From positions 1 through 35,858 of the forward strand of contig CAYGWP010000378.1 in the NCBI GenBank assembly GCA_964353455.1: a stretch of DNA of 35,858 bases, read 5' to 3'. Below the pieces are notes generated by a model. The model was not told the DNA's origin. It ran no database searches and saw only the letters and a list, made by a program, of their open reading frames with translations. The position numbers and the translations under genes were made by a program. The DNA is from CAYGWP01 sp964353455 (GTDB lineage Bacteria > Planctomycetota > Phycisphaerae > FEN-1346). Numbering within the stretch: the stretch's first letter is position 1; every line of letters starts with the position of its first letter. Below, piece after piece: positions 1-7,450 of this stretch.

Positions 1-1
1 C

Positions 2-388
2 GCCATGCCACCGGCCCAGCGCGCGGCGTTCTGGCGCGAGCAGTTCGCCAAGTGCACCCGCTGCTACGCCTGCCGGGCGGCCTGCCCGGGCTGCTACTGC
101 AAGCAGTGCATCGTGGAGAAGAACGTGCCGCAGTGGATCTCCACCGCCGCACGCGCACACGGCAACTACGCGTGGAACATGATCCGGGCGTTCCACCTGG
201 CGGGCCGGTGCACCCAGTGCGGCGCGTGCGAGGCGGCGTGCCCCCAGGGCATCCCGCTGATGCTCCTGAACCTGATGCTGGCCCAGGAGGTCGAGAAGGA
301 ATTCGAGGAGAAGGCCGGCTACGACCCGGCCGCTAAACCCTTGATAGGTTCATGGAACCCCGAAGACGACGAAGGTTTTATTCGATGA
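2..388 (+). CDS. 4Fe-4S dicluster electron-transfer protein, C-terminal part (FlxC / F420-hydrogenase-beta-like)
   Basis: The frame is open to the left edge. The first Met is at 5, but relatives of this kind usually have a long N-terminal domain, so I read this as the C-terminal part of a gene that starts before the window. Counting from that Met, a ferredoxin-type motif CTRCYACRAACP lies near residues 17-28, extra Cys follow at 30, 32 and 35, and a second motif CTQCGACEAACP sits near 69-80. This is a two-[4Fe-4S] module that passes electrons between a flavin subunit and a heterodisulfide-reductase-like or hydrogenase partner in the cytoplasm. The acidic tail ending in DDEGFIR is typical of these proteins. 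It is followed 64 bp later by two more subunits of the same kind of complex. The fold is clear; the exact partner lies outside the window. Confidence 0.8.
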   Translation, partial: AMPPAQRAAFWREQFAKCTRCYACRAACPGCYCKQCIVEKNVPQWISTAARAHGNYAWNMIRAFHLAGRCTQCGACEAACPQGIPLMLLNLMLAQEVEKEFEEKAGYDPAAKPLIGSWNPEDDEGFIR

Positions 389-395
389 TTTTAGC

Positions 396-414
396 CGCGA
401 CCCGCAGGGTCGCG
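396..414. repeat. GCGACCC hairpin, copy 1
   Basis: An 8-bp perfect stem (CGCGACCC / GGGTCGCG) encloses a 3-nt loop, GCA. It sits between two co-directional genes. A near-identical element with the same flanks (TTTT before, CGCGT after) is at 7412-7430, also between co-directional genes, so this is a dispersed repeat rather than a chance hairpin. It could modulate mRNA stability or act as an attenuator. Confidence 0.7.
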
Positions 415-452
415 CGTGACGCGCCCGCAAGGTAGGGTGCAACGAGGCACTC

Positions 453-1466
453 ATGAAGTTAATTGACGCAACCCGGCTGACCGACCTGGCGCAGGCCCTT
501 GCCGCCGCCGGATACCGCGTCGTCGCGCCCATGCGCGACGGCGATGTCATCCGCCTGGCCGAGTGGAAGCCCGGCGCGGCCGTCGAGACGCGGGCCATCC
601 CCGTCAACTCCGCGAAGGAGTTTCTCTTCCCGCGAAGCGAGATCATCGGCCGGTACACGCTCGACGGGGCGAACTTCACGCCCGAAGACACGCCGGTCGA
701 GGCAACGAAGACTGTCATCCTTGGGGCGCGTCCCTGCGATGCCGCCGCCATGCTCGTCCTCGACGCCGTGTTCAACTGGGACTACAAGGACGAGCGTTTC
801 AACGCCCGGCGCGCGGCCACAACGATAATCTCGCTCGTGTGCACTACGGCCGATGAGCAGTGTTTCTGCACGACCGTCGGCGGCGCGCCGGATTCCACCC
901 GCGGGGCCGATGCGATGCTCCGCTCCGCCGACGGCGGCGCGAAGTTCATCCTCGAACCGCTGACCGAGAAGGGCCGCGCGGTCCTGTCCGCCGCCGGCGG
1001 GGCGCTTGCCGAGGGGAAGGCCGTGCCCGACAAGGCCGCCGACGTGGCCGTGAAGTTCGACGCCAAGGGCGTGACGGAGTGGGCCGGGGCGAACTTCGAG
1101 TCGCCCCTGTGGCGGGAACTCGGCCTGGCGTGCCTGGGGTGCGGGGCGTGCGCGTTCGCGTGCCCCACCTGCCACTGCTTCGACATCCAGGACGAGGCGA
1201 CGCGCTCGGAAAGCGTCCGCCTGCGGAACTGGGATACCTGCGGCCTGTCGCTCTTCACGGCCCACGCGGGCGGGCATAACCCGCGGCCCGACCAGACGTC
1301 TCGCTGGCGGCAGCGGGTCATGCACAAATTCCGATACATCGTGGAGCGCCTGGGCGTGATGGGCTGCACGGGCTGCGGCCGATGCGGGCGGCTGTGCCCG
1401 GCGGGCGTCGCCATCTGCCAGGTCTGCCAGGAAATCGACGAGGCCCGGAAGGCGGGCGTGAAATGA
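453..1466 (+). CDS. 4Fe-4S dicluster subunit, AsrA / sulfhydrogenase-beta / FlxB-like
   Basis: The product is 337 aa and carries two ferredoxin motifs: CLGCGACAFACPTC at about residues 227-240 and CTGCGRCGRLCPAG at about 305-318. The N-terminal half has LGARPCDAAAM and a Cys cluster (CTTADEQCFC), both hallmarks of the AsrA / sulfhydrogenase beta subunit family (Fer4_22 type). In that family this subunit relays electrons between the NAD(P)H-FAD subunit and the catalytic unit. It overlaps the next gene by 4 bases (ATGA), the usual tight coupling of the A and B subunits. The ribosome site before the ATG is weak. No sulfite reductase or hydrogenase catalytic subunit is visible, so an Flx-Hdr role is as likely as an Asr role. 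Confidence 0.85.
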   Translation: MKLIDATRLTDLAQALAAAGYRVVAPMRDGDVIRLAEWKPGAAVETRAIPVNSAKEFLFPRSEIIGRYTLDGANFTPEDTPVEATKTVILGARPCDAAAMLVLDAVFNWDYKDERFNARRAATTIISLVCTTADEQCFCTTVGGAPDSTRGADAMLRSADGGAKFILEPLTEKGRAVLSAAGGALAEGKAVPDKAADVAVKFDAKGVTEWAGANFESPLWRELGLACLGCGACAFACPTCHCFDIQDEATRSESVRLRNWDTCGLSLFTAHAGGHNPRPDQTSRWRQRVMHKFRYIVERLGVMGCTGCGRCGRLCPAGVAICQVCQEIDEARKAGVK

Positions 1467-2308
1467 GCGCGAGCCTCTACCAGCCGATGATGATGCGTGT
1501 CGCCGCGGCGCGCGACGAAGCGCCTGAAGTCTGGACCTTCCGACTCCAGTTCGTCGAGGAGGCGGACCGCGCTGCGTTCTTCCAGAAGTACCGCGTCGGC
1601 ATGTTCGGCCTGTACGGCGTGCCGGGCGCGGGCGAGAGCGTCTTCTGCGTCGCCAGCCCGCCCACCCGCACCGAGTACATCGAGTGCACCTTCCGCCGGA
1701 CCGGCCGCGTGACCGCCGCACTACAGGACCGCGAGGTCGGCCAGACCGTCACCTTCCGCGGGCCGTACGGCAACTCGTTTCCTATTGACGAGTGGAAGGG
1801 CAAGAACGTCCTCTTCATCGCGGGCGGAATTGCCCTGCCGCCGCTCCGCAGCGTCATCTGGAACGTGCTGGACCGCCGCCAGGAGTTCGCGGAAATCTCG
1901 ATCGTCTATGGCGCCCGCACCGTGGCCGACCTTGTGTATAAGCAGGAACTTGCCGAGTGGGCGGCACGCAAGGACGTGCGCCTGGTGACCACGGTCGATC
2001 CCGGCGGCGAGACGCCTGACTGGACCGGGAAGATCGGTTTCGTGCCGACGGTTCTTGAGGAACTCGCCCCCGCAAGCGCGAACACGGTGGCCCTTGTGTG
2101 CGGGCCGCCGATCATGATCAAGTTCAGCCTGCCGGTGCTTACGAAACTCGGCTTCGCCCCCCCCGCCGTCTATACGACGCTGGAGAACCGGATGAAGTGC
2201 GGCCTGGGTCACTGCGGCCGATGCAACGTCGGCTCGGTCTATGTCTGCCGCGACGGCCCGGTCTTCACCCTTGAGCAACTCCGGCACATGCAGACCGCCG
2301 ACATGTGA
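1463..2308 (+). CDS. FAD/NAD(P)-binding oxidoreductase subunit, AsrB / FlxA-like
   Basis: The product is 281 aa from the ATG that overlaps the previous stop. The frame is open further upstream, but this start is chosen for the ATGA overlap and family length. The ferredoxin-NADP reductase fold is visible: an N-terminal FAD barrel, the nucleotide-binding strand VLFIAGGIALPPLRS near residue 115, CGPPIMI near 212, and a C-terminal Cys set CGLGHCGRC...C (C-x4-C-x2-C-x8-C), which holds a [2Fe-2S] cluster as in dihydroorotate dehydrogenase electron-transfer subunits. It should take electrons from NAD(P)H and hand them to the two 4Fe-4S proteins upstream, or run in reverse. The gene ends 9 bp from a convergent gene, so the operon ends here. 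Confidence 0.88.
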   Translation: MSASLYQPMMMRVAAARDEAPEVWTFRLQFVEEADRAAFFQKYRVGMFGLYGVPGAGESVFCVASPPTRTEYIECTFRRTGRVTAALQDREVGQTVTFRGPYGNSFPIDEWKGKNVLFIAGGIALPPLRSVIWNVLDRRQEFAEISIVYGARTVADLVYKQELAEWAARKDVRLVTTVDPGGETPDWTGKIGFVPTVLEELAPASANTVALVCGPPIMIKFSLPVLTKLGFAPPAVYTTLENRMKCGLGHCGRCNVGSVYVCRDGPVFTLEQLRHMQTADM

Positions 2309-2317
2309 GCCGCCGCC

Positions 2318-2566
2318 TCAACCCGCGATGATGTCCTCGGCGGTGACTCCGAACGCCCGCTTGATCTGCGAAACATGTCCGTAAGGCAACTCGCGCCCTG
2401 GGCTGCCGGCGAACCGATGGCCGATCCGCACCGTCTGCCGCTTGCGACGGGGATCGGCATCGGGGGGCGCCACGATGATCTTGTCCCCGCCGTCCGAGTA
2501 GATCGCGTAGCCGCGCCGCAGGAAGTACCGCTCCACATCCTTCCATTTCGGCCTGGGCTGGCTCAT
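2318..2566 (-). CDS. hicA: HicA-like toxin (YcfA family), catalytic His apparently missing
   Basis: The product is 82 aa. The ATG overlaps the stop of the upstream antitoxin-like gene by 4 bases. The layout matches HicA mRNA interferase: helix DVERYFLRRGY, strands IYSDGGDKIIVAPP and RQTVRIGHR, then ELPYGHVSQIKRAFG like the family's final helix (LPKGTLNSILKQAG). In classical HicA the second strand carries the catalytic His in a GSHH motif; here the site reads GGDKII. This is therefore either a divergent subfamily or a weakened toxin. The order antitoxin then toxin is reversed from E. coli hicAB but is seen in other bacteria. Identity rests on fold pattern and neighbour, not on the active site. 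Confidence 0.68.
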   Translation of the reverse strand: MSQPRPKWKDVERYFLRRGYAIYSDGGDKIIVAPPDADPRRKRQTVRIGHRFAGSPGRELPYGHVSQIKRAFGVTAEDIIAG

Positions 2567-2952
2567 GCGGGCAGCGGTTCGTCCACAACCGCCTTGAAGG
2601 TCTGTCGGGAGCGGGGTTTCACGGTTACCGGCAGGTCGGCCGGCCACTTGCCGTACACCTTCTTGTGGGCGATCTCGTAGATCTCACGCGGCAGAGGCCG
2701 GGCGGTCTTCGCCTTGGCGCGGATCTCGGCCGGCGCGGGACGGTACAGGGCTACGTTCCTGCCCTGTGCGGCCACCTTCCGGACCTGGTCGATGGCCCGC
2801 ATGAAGTCGGCCAGCGCCTCGACGATTGAGTCGCCCATCCCGATCTGGTCGGTGCGCAGGCCGTGCGCAACCCAGCATGCATCCTCAAGAGACTTGTAGA
2901 TGACGCAGGTTTCACGAGGGGAGTTTCTGCGGGCCTTCCTCCTGATCAGCAT
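2563..2952 (-). CDS. hicB: HicB-like antitoxin
   Basis: The product is 129 aa. The start at 2952 is chosen because AAGGAG lies 7 nt upstream; the frame continues open further upstream without a better site. Residues about 17-60 (CVIYKSLEDACWVAHGLRTDQIGMGDSIVEALADFMRA in outline) follow the HicB partial RNase-H fold: a strand carrying the substrate-like surface, then the conserved G-x-(S/T)-x-x-E-A helix seen here as GDSIVEALADF. The C-terminal half is basic and shows no clear ribbon-helix-helix or HTH motif that I can name. It would neutralise the toxin-like product encoded directly downstream and probably represses the pair. Confidence 0.7.
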   Translation of the reverse strand: MLIRRKARRNSPRETCVIYKSLEDACWVAHGLRTDQIGMGDSIVEALADFMRAIDQVRKVAAQGRNVALYRPAPAEIRAKAKTARPLPREIYEIAHKKVYGKWPADLPVTVKPRSRQTFKAVVDEPLPA

Positions 2953-2986
2953 AGACTTCTCCTTGGTTCTCCGACCGCCGCGCCCT

Positions 2987-3015
2987 ATTCTACTTCGGCG
3001 AGCGGGACAAGGCAA
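2987..3015 (-). promoter_or_regulatory. sigma70-like promoter for hicBA
   Basis: On the minus strand, TTGCCT (3010-3015) and TAGAAT (2987-2992) are separated by 17 bp, about 35 bp upstream of the hicB ATG. Spacing and both hexamers fit a housekeeping promoter. Confidence 0.5.
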
Positions 3016-3020
3016 TACCG

Positions 3021-3050
3021 GCAAAGGCCGGCAAAGGCCGGCAAAGGCCG
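3021..3050. repeat. 10-bp tandem repeat, three copies
   Basis: GCAAAGGCCG is repeated three times head to tail, immediately after the end of the oxidoreductase gene and just upstream of the hicBA promoter. The units contain GGCC and CCGG steps. It could be a strand-slippage site; there is no evidence of function. Confidence 0.8.
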
Positions 3051-3055
3051 GGGTC

Positions 3056-4444
3056 CTACAGCGTCCACCCCTCGCGGTACTGGCGGCGAAGCAGGCCGTC
3101 GGCCTTCTCGTTACCCACGACCTTGCACGCCAGCGGGTCGTATTCCAGGTCTTCGCCGGGCACCTGGTTCGACACGTTGCCGAGCATCAGCATCTCATTC
3201 AGGGCGCTCGAGTAATCGTAGTTGCTCCATGCGGGCCTGCCGCCCTTGATGGCGGCAGCCCAGTCGCGCTCGTGGCCGAGCAACCGAGGGGTTTCGGGCA
3301 GGGTCGGCGGCGGCTGGTCCTTCTCCTTCGGCAGGAACTTGAAGGTCATGTTGTGGCTGCTGGCCACGATCGTCCCCTTCGTTCCGGGGATGAAGCAGCC
3401 GGTGTGGAACGATGCCCCCTCGTATGAGGGCTGGTTCTGGTCGTTCAGGGTCACCCCGGCGTCCAGCATCTTCTGCTTGACCTCGGCGAACGCGGGGGCG
3501 TTCTGCGTCACCCAATGTATGACGGCCGGCGGCAGGCCCTCGCGGGCGGGGAACTCCCACCGGTTCGTCCACCAGCGCGGGAACCGCTCATTGTCAACCT
3601 CCGATGCCTCGCCGCGGAAGCGGATGCGCGGCTTGGCCGCGGCATCGGCGTGCCACAGCGTGTGGCACTTCAGGGCCATAAACGGAAGGTTGGCCGAGTG
3701 GCTGCCCCAGTTGCCCAGGTTGCCGCTGCCGAACTCGCGCCACCCGTGCCACTGCATCCACACGGTGTGGTAAGGGCGGAACTTGGCCGGGCCCAGCCAC
3801 AGGTCCCAGTGCAGCGTCGGCGGACAGGGGACATCCCCTATGTTGACCCTGGGTTTGTTGCCGCCGCCCCCGCCTATCCACACGTAGGCCTCGCGGACCT
3901 CGCCGAGCGCGCCGGACCGGATGAGGCCGAGTGCCTGGTGGAACGCCGGGCTGGAGGTGCCCTGGTTGCCCATCTGCGTGGCCACCTTGTTTTCGCGGGC
4001 GAGTTTCCGGAGGACGTTGGACTCGTACACGTTCAGGGTGAGGGGCTTCTCGGTGAACACGCCCTTGCCCGCTCGGATTGCGGCGGCCGAGACGACCGCG
4101 TGGGTGTTGTCGGGCGTTGCCACGATGACGCCGTCGATCTTATCTCGCATCTTGTCGAGCATCATGCGGAAGTCGGCGAACTTCGGCTGGTCGGGATATT
4201 GCTCGTAGGCGGCCTTCGCCCGGAACTCGTTGACGTCGCATAGGGCCACGAGTTTCAGGCCCGGCGTCCGAGACAGCAGGTCGCAGAACCACGACCCCCG
4301 CCCGGCCACGCCGACCAGGCCGATGTTGACTGTCTCGTTGGCCGCCATCGCGCGGGCGGCGGCCGAGTCCTTCAGGATAACTAGGCCTGCCCCTGCAACG
4401 GCCGCGCCGCAGAGAAAACCGCGCCTCGTGATTGAAAGGTTCAT
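3056..4444 (-). CDS. Tat-exported Gfo/Idh/MocA family oxidoreductase
   Basis: The product is 462 aa with a twin-arginine signal (ITRRGFLCGAAVAGAGLVIL, residues 5-24), so it folds with its cofactor before export. The N-terminal Rossmann domain shows the dinucleotide loop GLVGVAGRG (42-50), VATPDNTH (108-115) and the family motif EKPLTLN (132-138), which holds the catalytic Lys. The larger C-terminal domain matches the planctomycete glycoside oxidoreductase branch. The expected reaction is NAD(P)-dependent oxidation or reduction of a sugar or sugar acid; the substrate is unknown. AAAGGAGG lies 8 nt before the ATG. It is 21 bp behind a glycosidase-like lipoprotein gene, so the two are co-transcribed. 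Confidence 0.9.
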   Translation of the reverse strand: MNLSITRRGFLCGAAVAGAGLVILKDSAAARAMAANETVNIGLVGVAGRGSWFCDLLSRTPGLKLVALCDVNEFRAKAAYEQYPDQPKFADFRMMLDKMRDKIDGVIVATPDNTHAVVSAAAIRAGKGVFTEKPLTLNVYESNVLRKLARENKVATQMGNQGTSSPAFHQALGLIRSGALGEVREAYVWIGGGGGNKPRVNIGDVPCPPTLHWDLWLGPAKFRPYHTVWMQWHGWREFGSGNLGNWGSHSANLPFMALKCHTLWHADAAAKPRIRFRGEASEVDNERFPRWWTNRWEFPAREGLPPAVIHWVTQNAPAFAEVKQKMLDAGVTLNDQNQPSYEGASFHTGCFIPGTKGTIVASSHNMTFKFLPKEKDQPPPTLPETPRLLGHERDWAAAIKGGRPAWSNYDYSSALNEMLMLGNVSNQVPGEDLEYDPLACKVVGNEKADGLLRRQYREGWTL

Positions 4445-4465
4445 TCCTGTATCCTCCTTTGTGCC

Positions 4466-6529
4466 TCACTTCTCCACCGGCACCGAGAACCAGTCGGCCG
4501 AGTCGGGCCGCAGGTTGCGCGTTACCACCCGGCCGTCATGCATCGTGAACCGCACCTCGACCGGCGGGGCCGAGGCCGGGTCGGCCACGAACCTGTCCGA
4601 CGGCATGTATGTAAAGACATACGTCTTGCCGCCGGTCGCGCGGGCGCGCCACCGGACGCGCCCGTCCGAGACCTCCTTGACCGCCGCCGGCGCATCCGGC
4701 GCCACGAGCGCAGGCTCGATGGACTTAAGTTCCTTCATCACCTTCGCGAGCCGCTGCCAGTACTCCTCGCGTTTCGCCTCGCCGACCGACAGCAGGGCGC
4801 GGCTCCCGAAACTCCAGTAGAAGAGGCCGCGGGCGCCCTCGGCTATGGCCATGAGGCTCATCGTCCGGAGTTCATCTTCCGCCGGCCAGCGGTCGGTGGA
4901 CCAGCCCTGGAAGAACTGTATGACGGTCCATACGGGGCGGCTGCCGCGCGTCGCCGCCGCGCTCGCCTTCGTCCACTCGGCCACGAGCGACAGCGGCTGG
5001 CCGGCCTTCATGTTGAAGAGTGGATACGGGTCCATGCCGAGGACATCGACCGCGTCGCGCCAGCACTCAAGTTCCCTCGGCCGGTTGCTGACGCCCAGCG
5101 TCGGGTGCCCGGGATCGGCACGGCGCAGCACGTCGTACTGGTGGAAGGTCCGCGGCGCCTGCTCGAACGGGCGCTCGTCCATCACGTACCAGCCGCCGTG
5201 GCCCGGCACGCCGCTCATGGTTTCCGCCAGGCGCGTGAGGTACTTGTCCGCGATCTCCTGCGTGGCCAGTCTGCCGCCGGCCTCGGACAGGAGTTCCTTC
5301 AGGATCGGAAAGTCCCACGATGACTTCGTGTCCGGGAAGACGTTGTTCACGGTGAAGAGGAACCAGATGCCGTGTTCCTGCATGGCCGCCAGGTACCGCC
5401 GTTGCGTGGTCGTGTCGTTGGACCAGACGAAATAGTTGATATTGAAGTTTACCGGGGCCTCCGCCATCTTGCGCAGCCGCTCGATCTCGCCGTCGTCGAT
5501 CGTGGCGAACTTGACGGTCGTGTTGTAGAGGCCCAGCAGGAATGTCGGCTTGCCCGCGACGTGGGCGACCTGGTGCTCGTCGAACCAGAAGGGAATCCGT
5601 TTCCGCTCATCGGCGGCGATCTTCTGGACCGCGTACGCGGGGTACTTGTACGCGCCGAGTTGTGCGGTGACGAGGCATCGCCCCGGGGTCCATGAGGCGG
5701 CATCGAGTTCCAGCGTCTGTTCCTTCCGCGAAGGATCAAGCGGCGCGGCCGCGATGCGCCGCCCGTCGGACGCCGTCACCTCGACCGACCCCGGCCCGGC
5801 CGGCTTCTCGGCGTTCACGCGGACCCAGAGGCGGACCTTCTGCGGCCCGTCCGCCGGAAGGTATCCGCGGTAGTTCGGATACTCAAGGAACGCCTCGACG
5901 GGCGGCGGCACGCGGCGCTCAAGCACGAAATCGTCGAAGAGCGCCTCCCCGCTTCCCGGGATGCCGTACCGGCTCACGGAGACTGCGAGCGTGCCGGGTT
6001 TCATCTCCGGCGGGATAAAGGCCTCCTGCGTCTCGGCCTGCCAGTCCTCCGTGCCGTGGAAGACGCGGGAAGCGTCCCATGCCCGCTGGCCGCTCTGGAG
6101 TTGGTACTCTATGCTCACTCGCGCCCCGGCGGCGGCCTTTGCCTTGTCACTCGCCCCGACGCCCTGCGTCTTCACCCAGAACCTCAGCCGGTAGATTCCC
6201 GGTCCTGCCGCCGGAAACGTCTGGCGGACGCTCGGGTAGTACTTCGTTGTCGCTCCGCAGTCGAGCCGCACGGCGGCCTTGCCGGAGTGCGCCGCAGTCT
6301 CGGCGATGGAGAATGCATCGGCCCCCTTCGGTCCCCAGCCGGTCCAGGAATCCTCAAAGCCGGGGTTGACCAGGGGGACCGGTTCCCAGACCTCCTCGGG
6401 CGGTGCGGTAAGTCCCCCCGCCTGGGGCAGGGGCGCGCCCGTCTCGGCCGACGACGATTGGCAGGCCGAGATGGCGAGACAGACGGCGGCGAGGAGGATG
6501 TGTTTCATCCACGGAAGCAGGGCAGCCAT
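4466..6529 (-). CDS. putative glycoside hydrolase-like lipoprotein with N-terminal carbohydrate-binding domain
   Basis: The product is 687 aa. The start at 6529 has TAGGAG 8 nt upstream; a later Met at 6508 is an alternative. A lipoprotein signal ends in the lipobox ISAC, placing the protein on the membrane. A CBM4/9-like jelly roll follows (LVNPGFEDSWTGWGPKG), then a second beta domain, then a TIM-barrel-like region with GGWYVMDERPF, LGMDPYP and RPVWTVIQFF. This resembles clan GH-A, with Glu in MDERPF as candidate acid/base, but the place where a nucleophile Glu is expected (end of PVWTVIQ) has Gln. It may therefore be a binding protein or use another residue. It is first gene of a two-gene operon with the exported oxidoreductase. 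Confidence 0.65.
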   Translation of the reverse strand: MAALLPWMKHILLAAVCLAISACQSSSAETGAPLPQAGGLTAPPEEVWEPVPLVNPGFEDSWTGWGPKGADAFSIAETAAHSGKAAVRLDCGATTKYYPSVRQTFPAAGPGIYRLRFWVKTQGVGASDKAKAAAGARVSIEYQLQSGQRAWDASRVFHGTEDWQAETQEAFIPPEMKPGTLAVSVSRYGIPGSGEALFDDFVLERRVPPPVEAFLEYPNYRGYLPADGPQKVRLWVRVNAEKPAGPGSVEVTASDGRRIAAAPLDPSRKEQTLELDAASWTPGRCLVTAQLGAYKYPAYAVQKIAADERKRIPFWFDEHQVAHVAGKPTFLLGLYNTTVKFATIDDGEIERLRKMAEAPVNFNINYFVWSNDTTTQRRYLAAMQEHGIWFLFTVNNVFPDTKSSWDFPILKELLSEAGGRLATQEIADKYLTRLAETMSGVPGHGGWYVMDERPFEQAPRTFHQYDVLRRADPGHPTLGVSNRPRELECWRDAVDVLGMDPYPLFNMKAGQPLSLVAEWTKASAAATRGSRPVWTVIQFFQGWSTDRWPAEDELRTMSLMAIAEGARGLFYWSFGSRALLSVGEAKREEYWQRLAKVMKELKSIEPALVAPDAPAAVKEVSDGRVRWRARATGGKTYVFTYMPSDRFVADPASAPPVEVRFTMHDGRVVTRNLRPDSADWFSVPVEK

Positions 6530-6560
6530 CGGCCGGACTCCTATGTCCCGTGATGCGGCC

Positions 6561-6588
6561 ATTGTACCCGGCCGGCGTGGGGCAACAA
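6561..6588 (-). promoter_or_regulatory. promoter for the lipoprotein/oxidoreductase operon
   Basis: On the minus strand, TTGTTG (6583-6588), 16 bp, TACAAT (6561-6566), about 32 bp upstream of the start at 6529. The -10 is good and the -35 partial. Confidence 0.45.
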
Positions 6589-6621
6589 AGAATCATCGCG
6601 CCGGTTCCAGCGTCTATTTGA

Positions 6622-6650
6622 TTGACGCGGCAGGGCGTCCGTGGCAGTAT
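6622..6650 (+). promoter_or_regulatory. promoter for the DUF1080 sugar operon
   Basis: TTGACG (6622-6627), 17 bp, CAGTAT (6645-6650), 43 bp upstream of the ATG. It is back to back with the minus-strand promoter at 6561-6588, so about 35 bp separate two divergent operons of related function. Confidence 0.5.
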
Positions 6651-6693
6651 TCGTGTCCGGCGATCGAGAGTTCCGCATTTCGGAGGGTGGGCC

Positions 6694-7368
6694 ATGAAGC
6701 ATGTCCTTTGTGTCGGTCTCGCAGCGGTTCTCTGCATGTGCATGGCGGCGGTGGCAGCGGCCGAGGAACAGAAGCCGGCGGCGCCGCCGGCCGAGAAATC
6801 CGCCCAGCCTGCCGAGGAGGGGTTCGTCCCACTCTTTAACGGCCATGACCTCACCGGCTGGGAAGGCGATACGAAACTCTGGACCGTCGAAAACGGGATG
6901 CTCGTGGGCCGGTCGCCCGGCATCAAGTACAACGATTTTCTGGCCACCAAGAAGACGTACGGCGACTTTATCCTGCGGTACCAGATTCGCCTGGTGGACG
7001 GGAAGGGGAACACGGGCGTTCAGTTCCGCTCGGCCCGCGTGCCGGACTCGCACGAGGTGGCCGGGTATCAGGCCGACTTCGCCCCCGGTTGGTGGGGGAA
7101 ACTTTACGATGAGGCCCGGAGGAAGAAGGTCCTGGCCGGCCCGTCGAACGAAGAGGCCCTGAAGATCGTGAAGCCCGGCGACTGGAACGATTACGAGGTC
7201 CAGGCCGTGGGCAATAAGATCACGCTGACCGTGAACGGCACGAAGACCGTCGAATACACCGAGACTGATGCGAACATCGCCAAGACCGGCGTCATCGCCA
7301 CGCAGATCCACGGCGGCGGGCCGATGGAGGTGCAATTCAAGAACATCCGCATCAAGGAACTGAAGTAG
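6694..7368 (+). CDS. exported DUF1080 (3-keto-disaccharide hydrolase-like) protein
   Basis: The product is 224 aa, started at the ATG with GGAGGG 7 nt upstream. A Sec signal peptide (about 1-22, ending AAVAAAEE) and a short Ala/Pro linker precede one DUF1080 domain: GFVPLFNGHDLTGWEG, YGDFILRYQIRL, NTGVQFRS, WNDYEVQAVGNKITLTVNG and GPMEVQFKNIRIKEL. This is a concanavalin-like beta sandwich. Some members hydrolyse 3-keto-glycosides made by Gfo/Idh/MocA-type oxidoreductases, and such an oxidoreductase is encoded in the divergent operon next door. It is the first gene of a four-gene operon. Family assignment is firm; the activity is inferred. Confidence 0.9.
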   Translation: MKHVLCVGLAAVLCMCMAAVAAAEEQKPAAPPAEKSAQPAEEGFVPLFNGHDLTGWEGDTKLWTVENGMLVGRSPGIKYNDFLATKKTYGDFILRYQIRLVDGKGNTGVQFRSARVPDSHEVAGYQADFAPGWWGKLYDEARRKKVLAGPSNEEALKIVKPGDWNDYEVQAVGNKITLTVNGTKTVEYTETDANIAKTGVIATQIHGGGPMEVQFKNIRIKELK

Positions 7369-7411
7369 CGGTCGGATATGAATCGGCTTTTTCAGCCGAC
7401 ACATTTTTGGC

Positions 7412-7430
7412 CGCGACCCCAAGGGTCGCG
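7412..7430. repeat. GCGACCC hairpin, copy 2
   Basis: CGCGACCC, CAA loop, GGGTCGCG, with the same flanks as the copy at 396-414. It sits 20 bp before the next ATG, leaving only the ribosome site between. A second small hairpin (CGGCT/AGCCG, 7384-7398) precedes it. Either could tune expression of the following gene relative to the DUF1080 gene. Confidence 0.7.
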
Positions 7431-7450
7431 CGTCTCTAAAGGAGATCGAC

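Noticed and set aside
3021..3050. Tandem 10-bp units as a possible CRISPR or attachment site.
   Set aside because: The units are contiguous without spacers, only three copies, and no cas or integrase gene is nearby.
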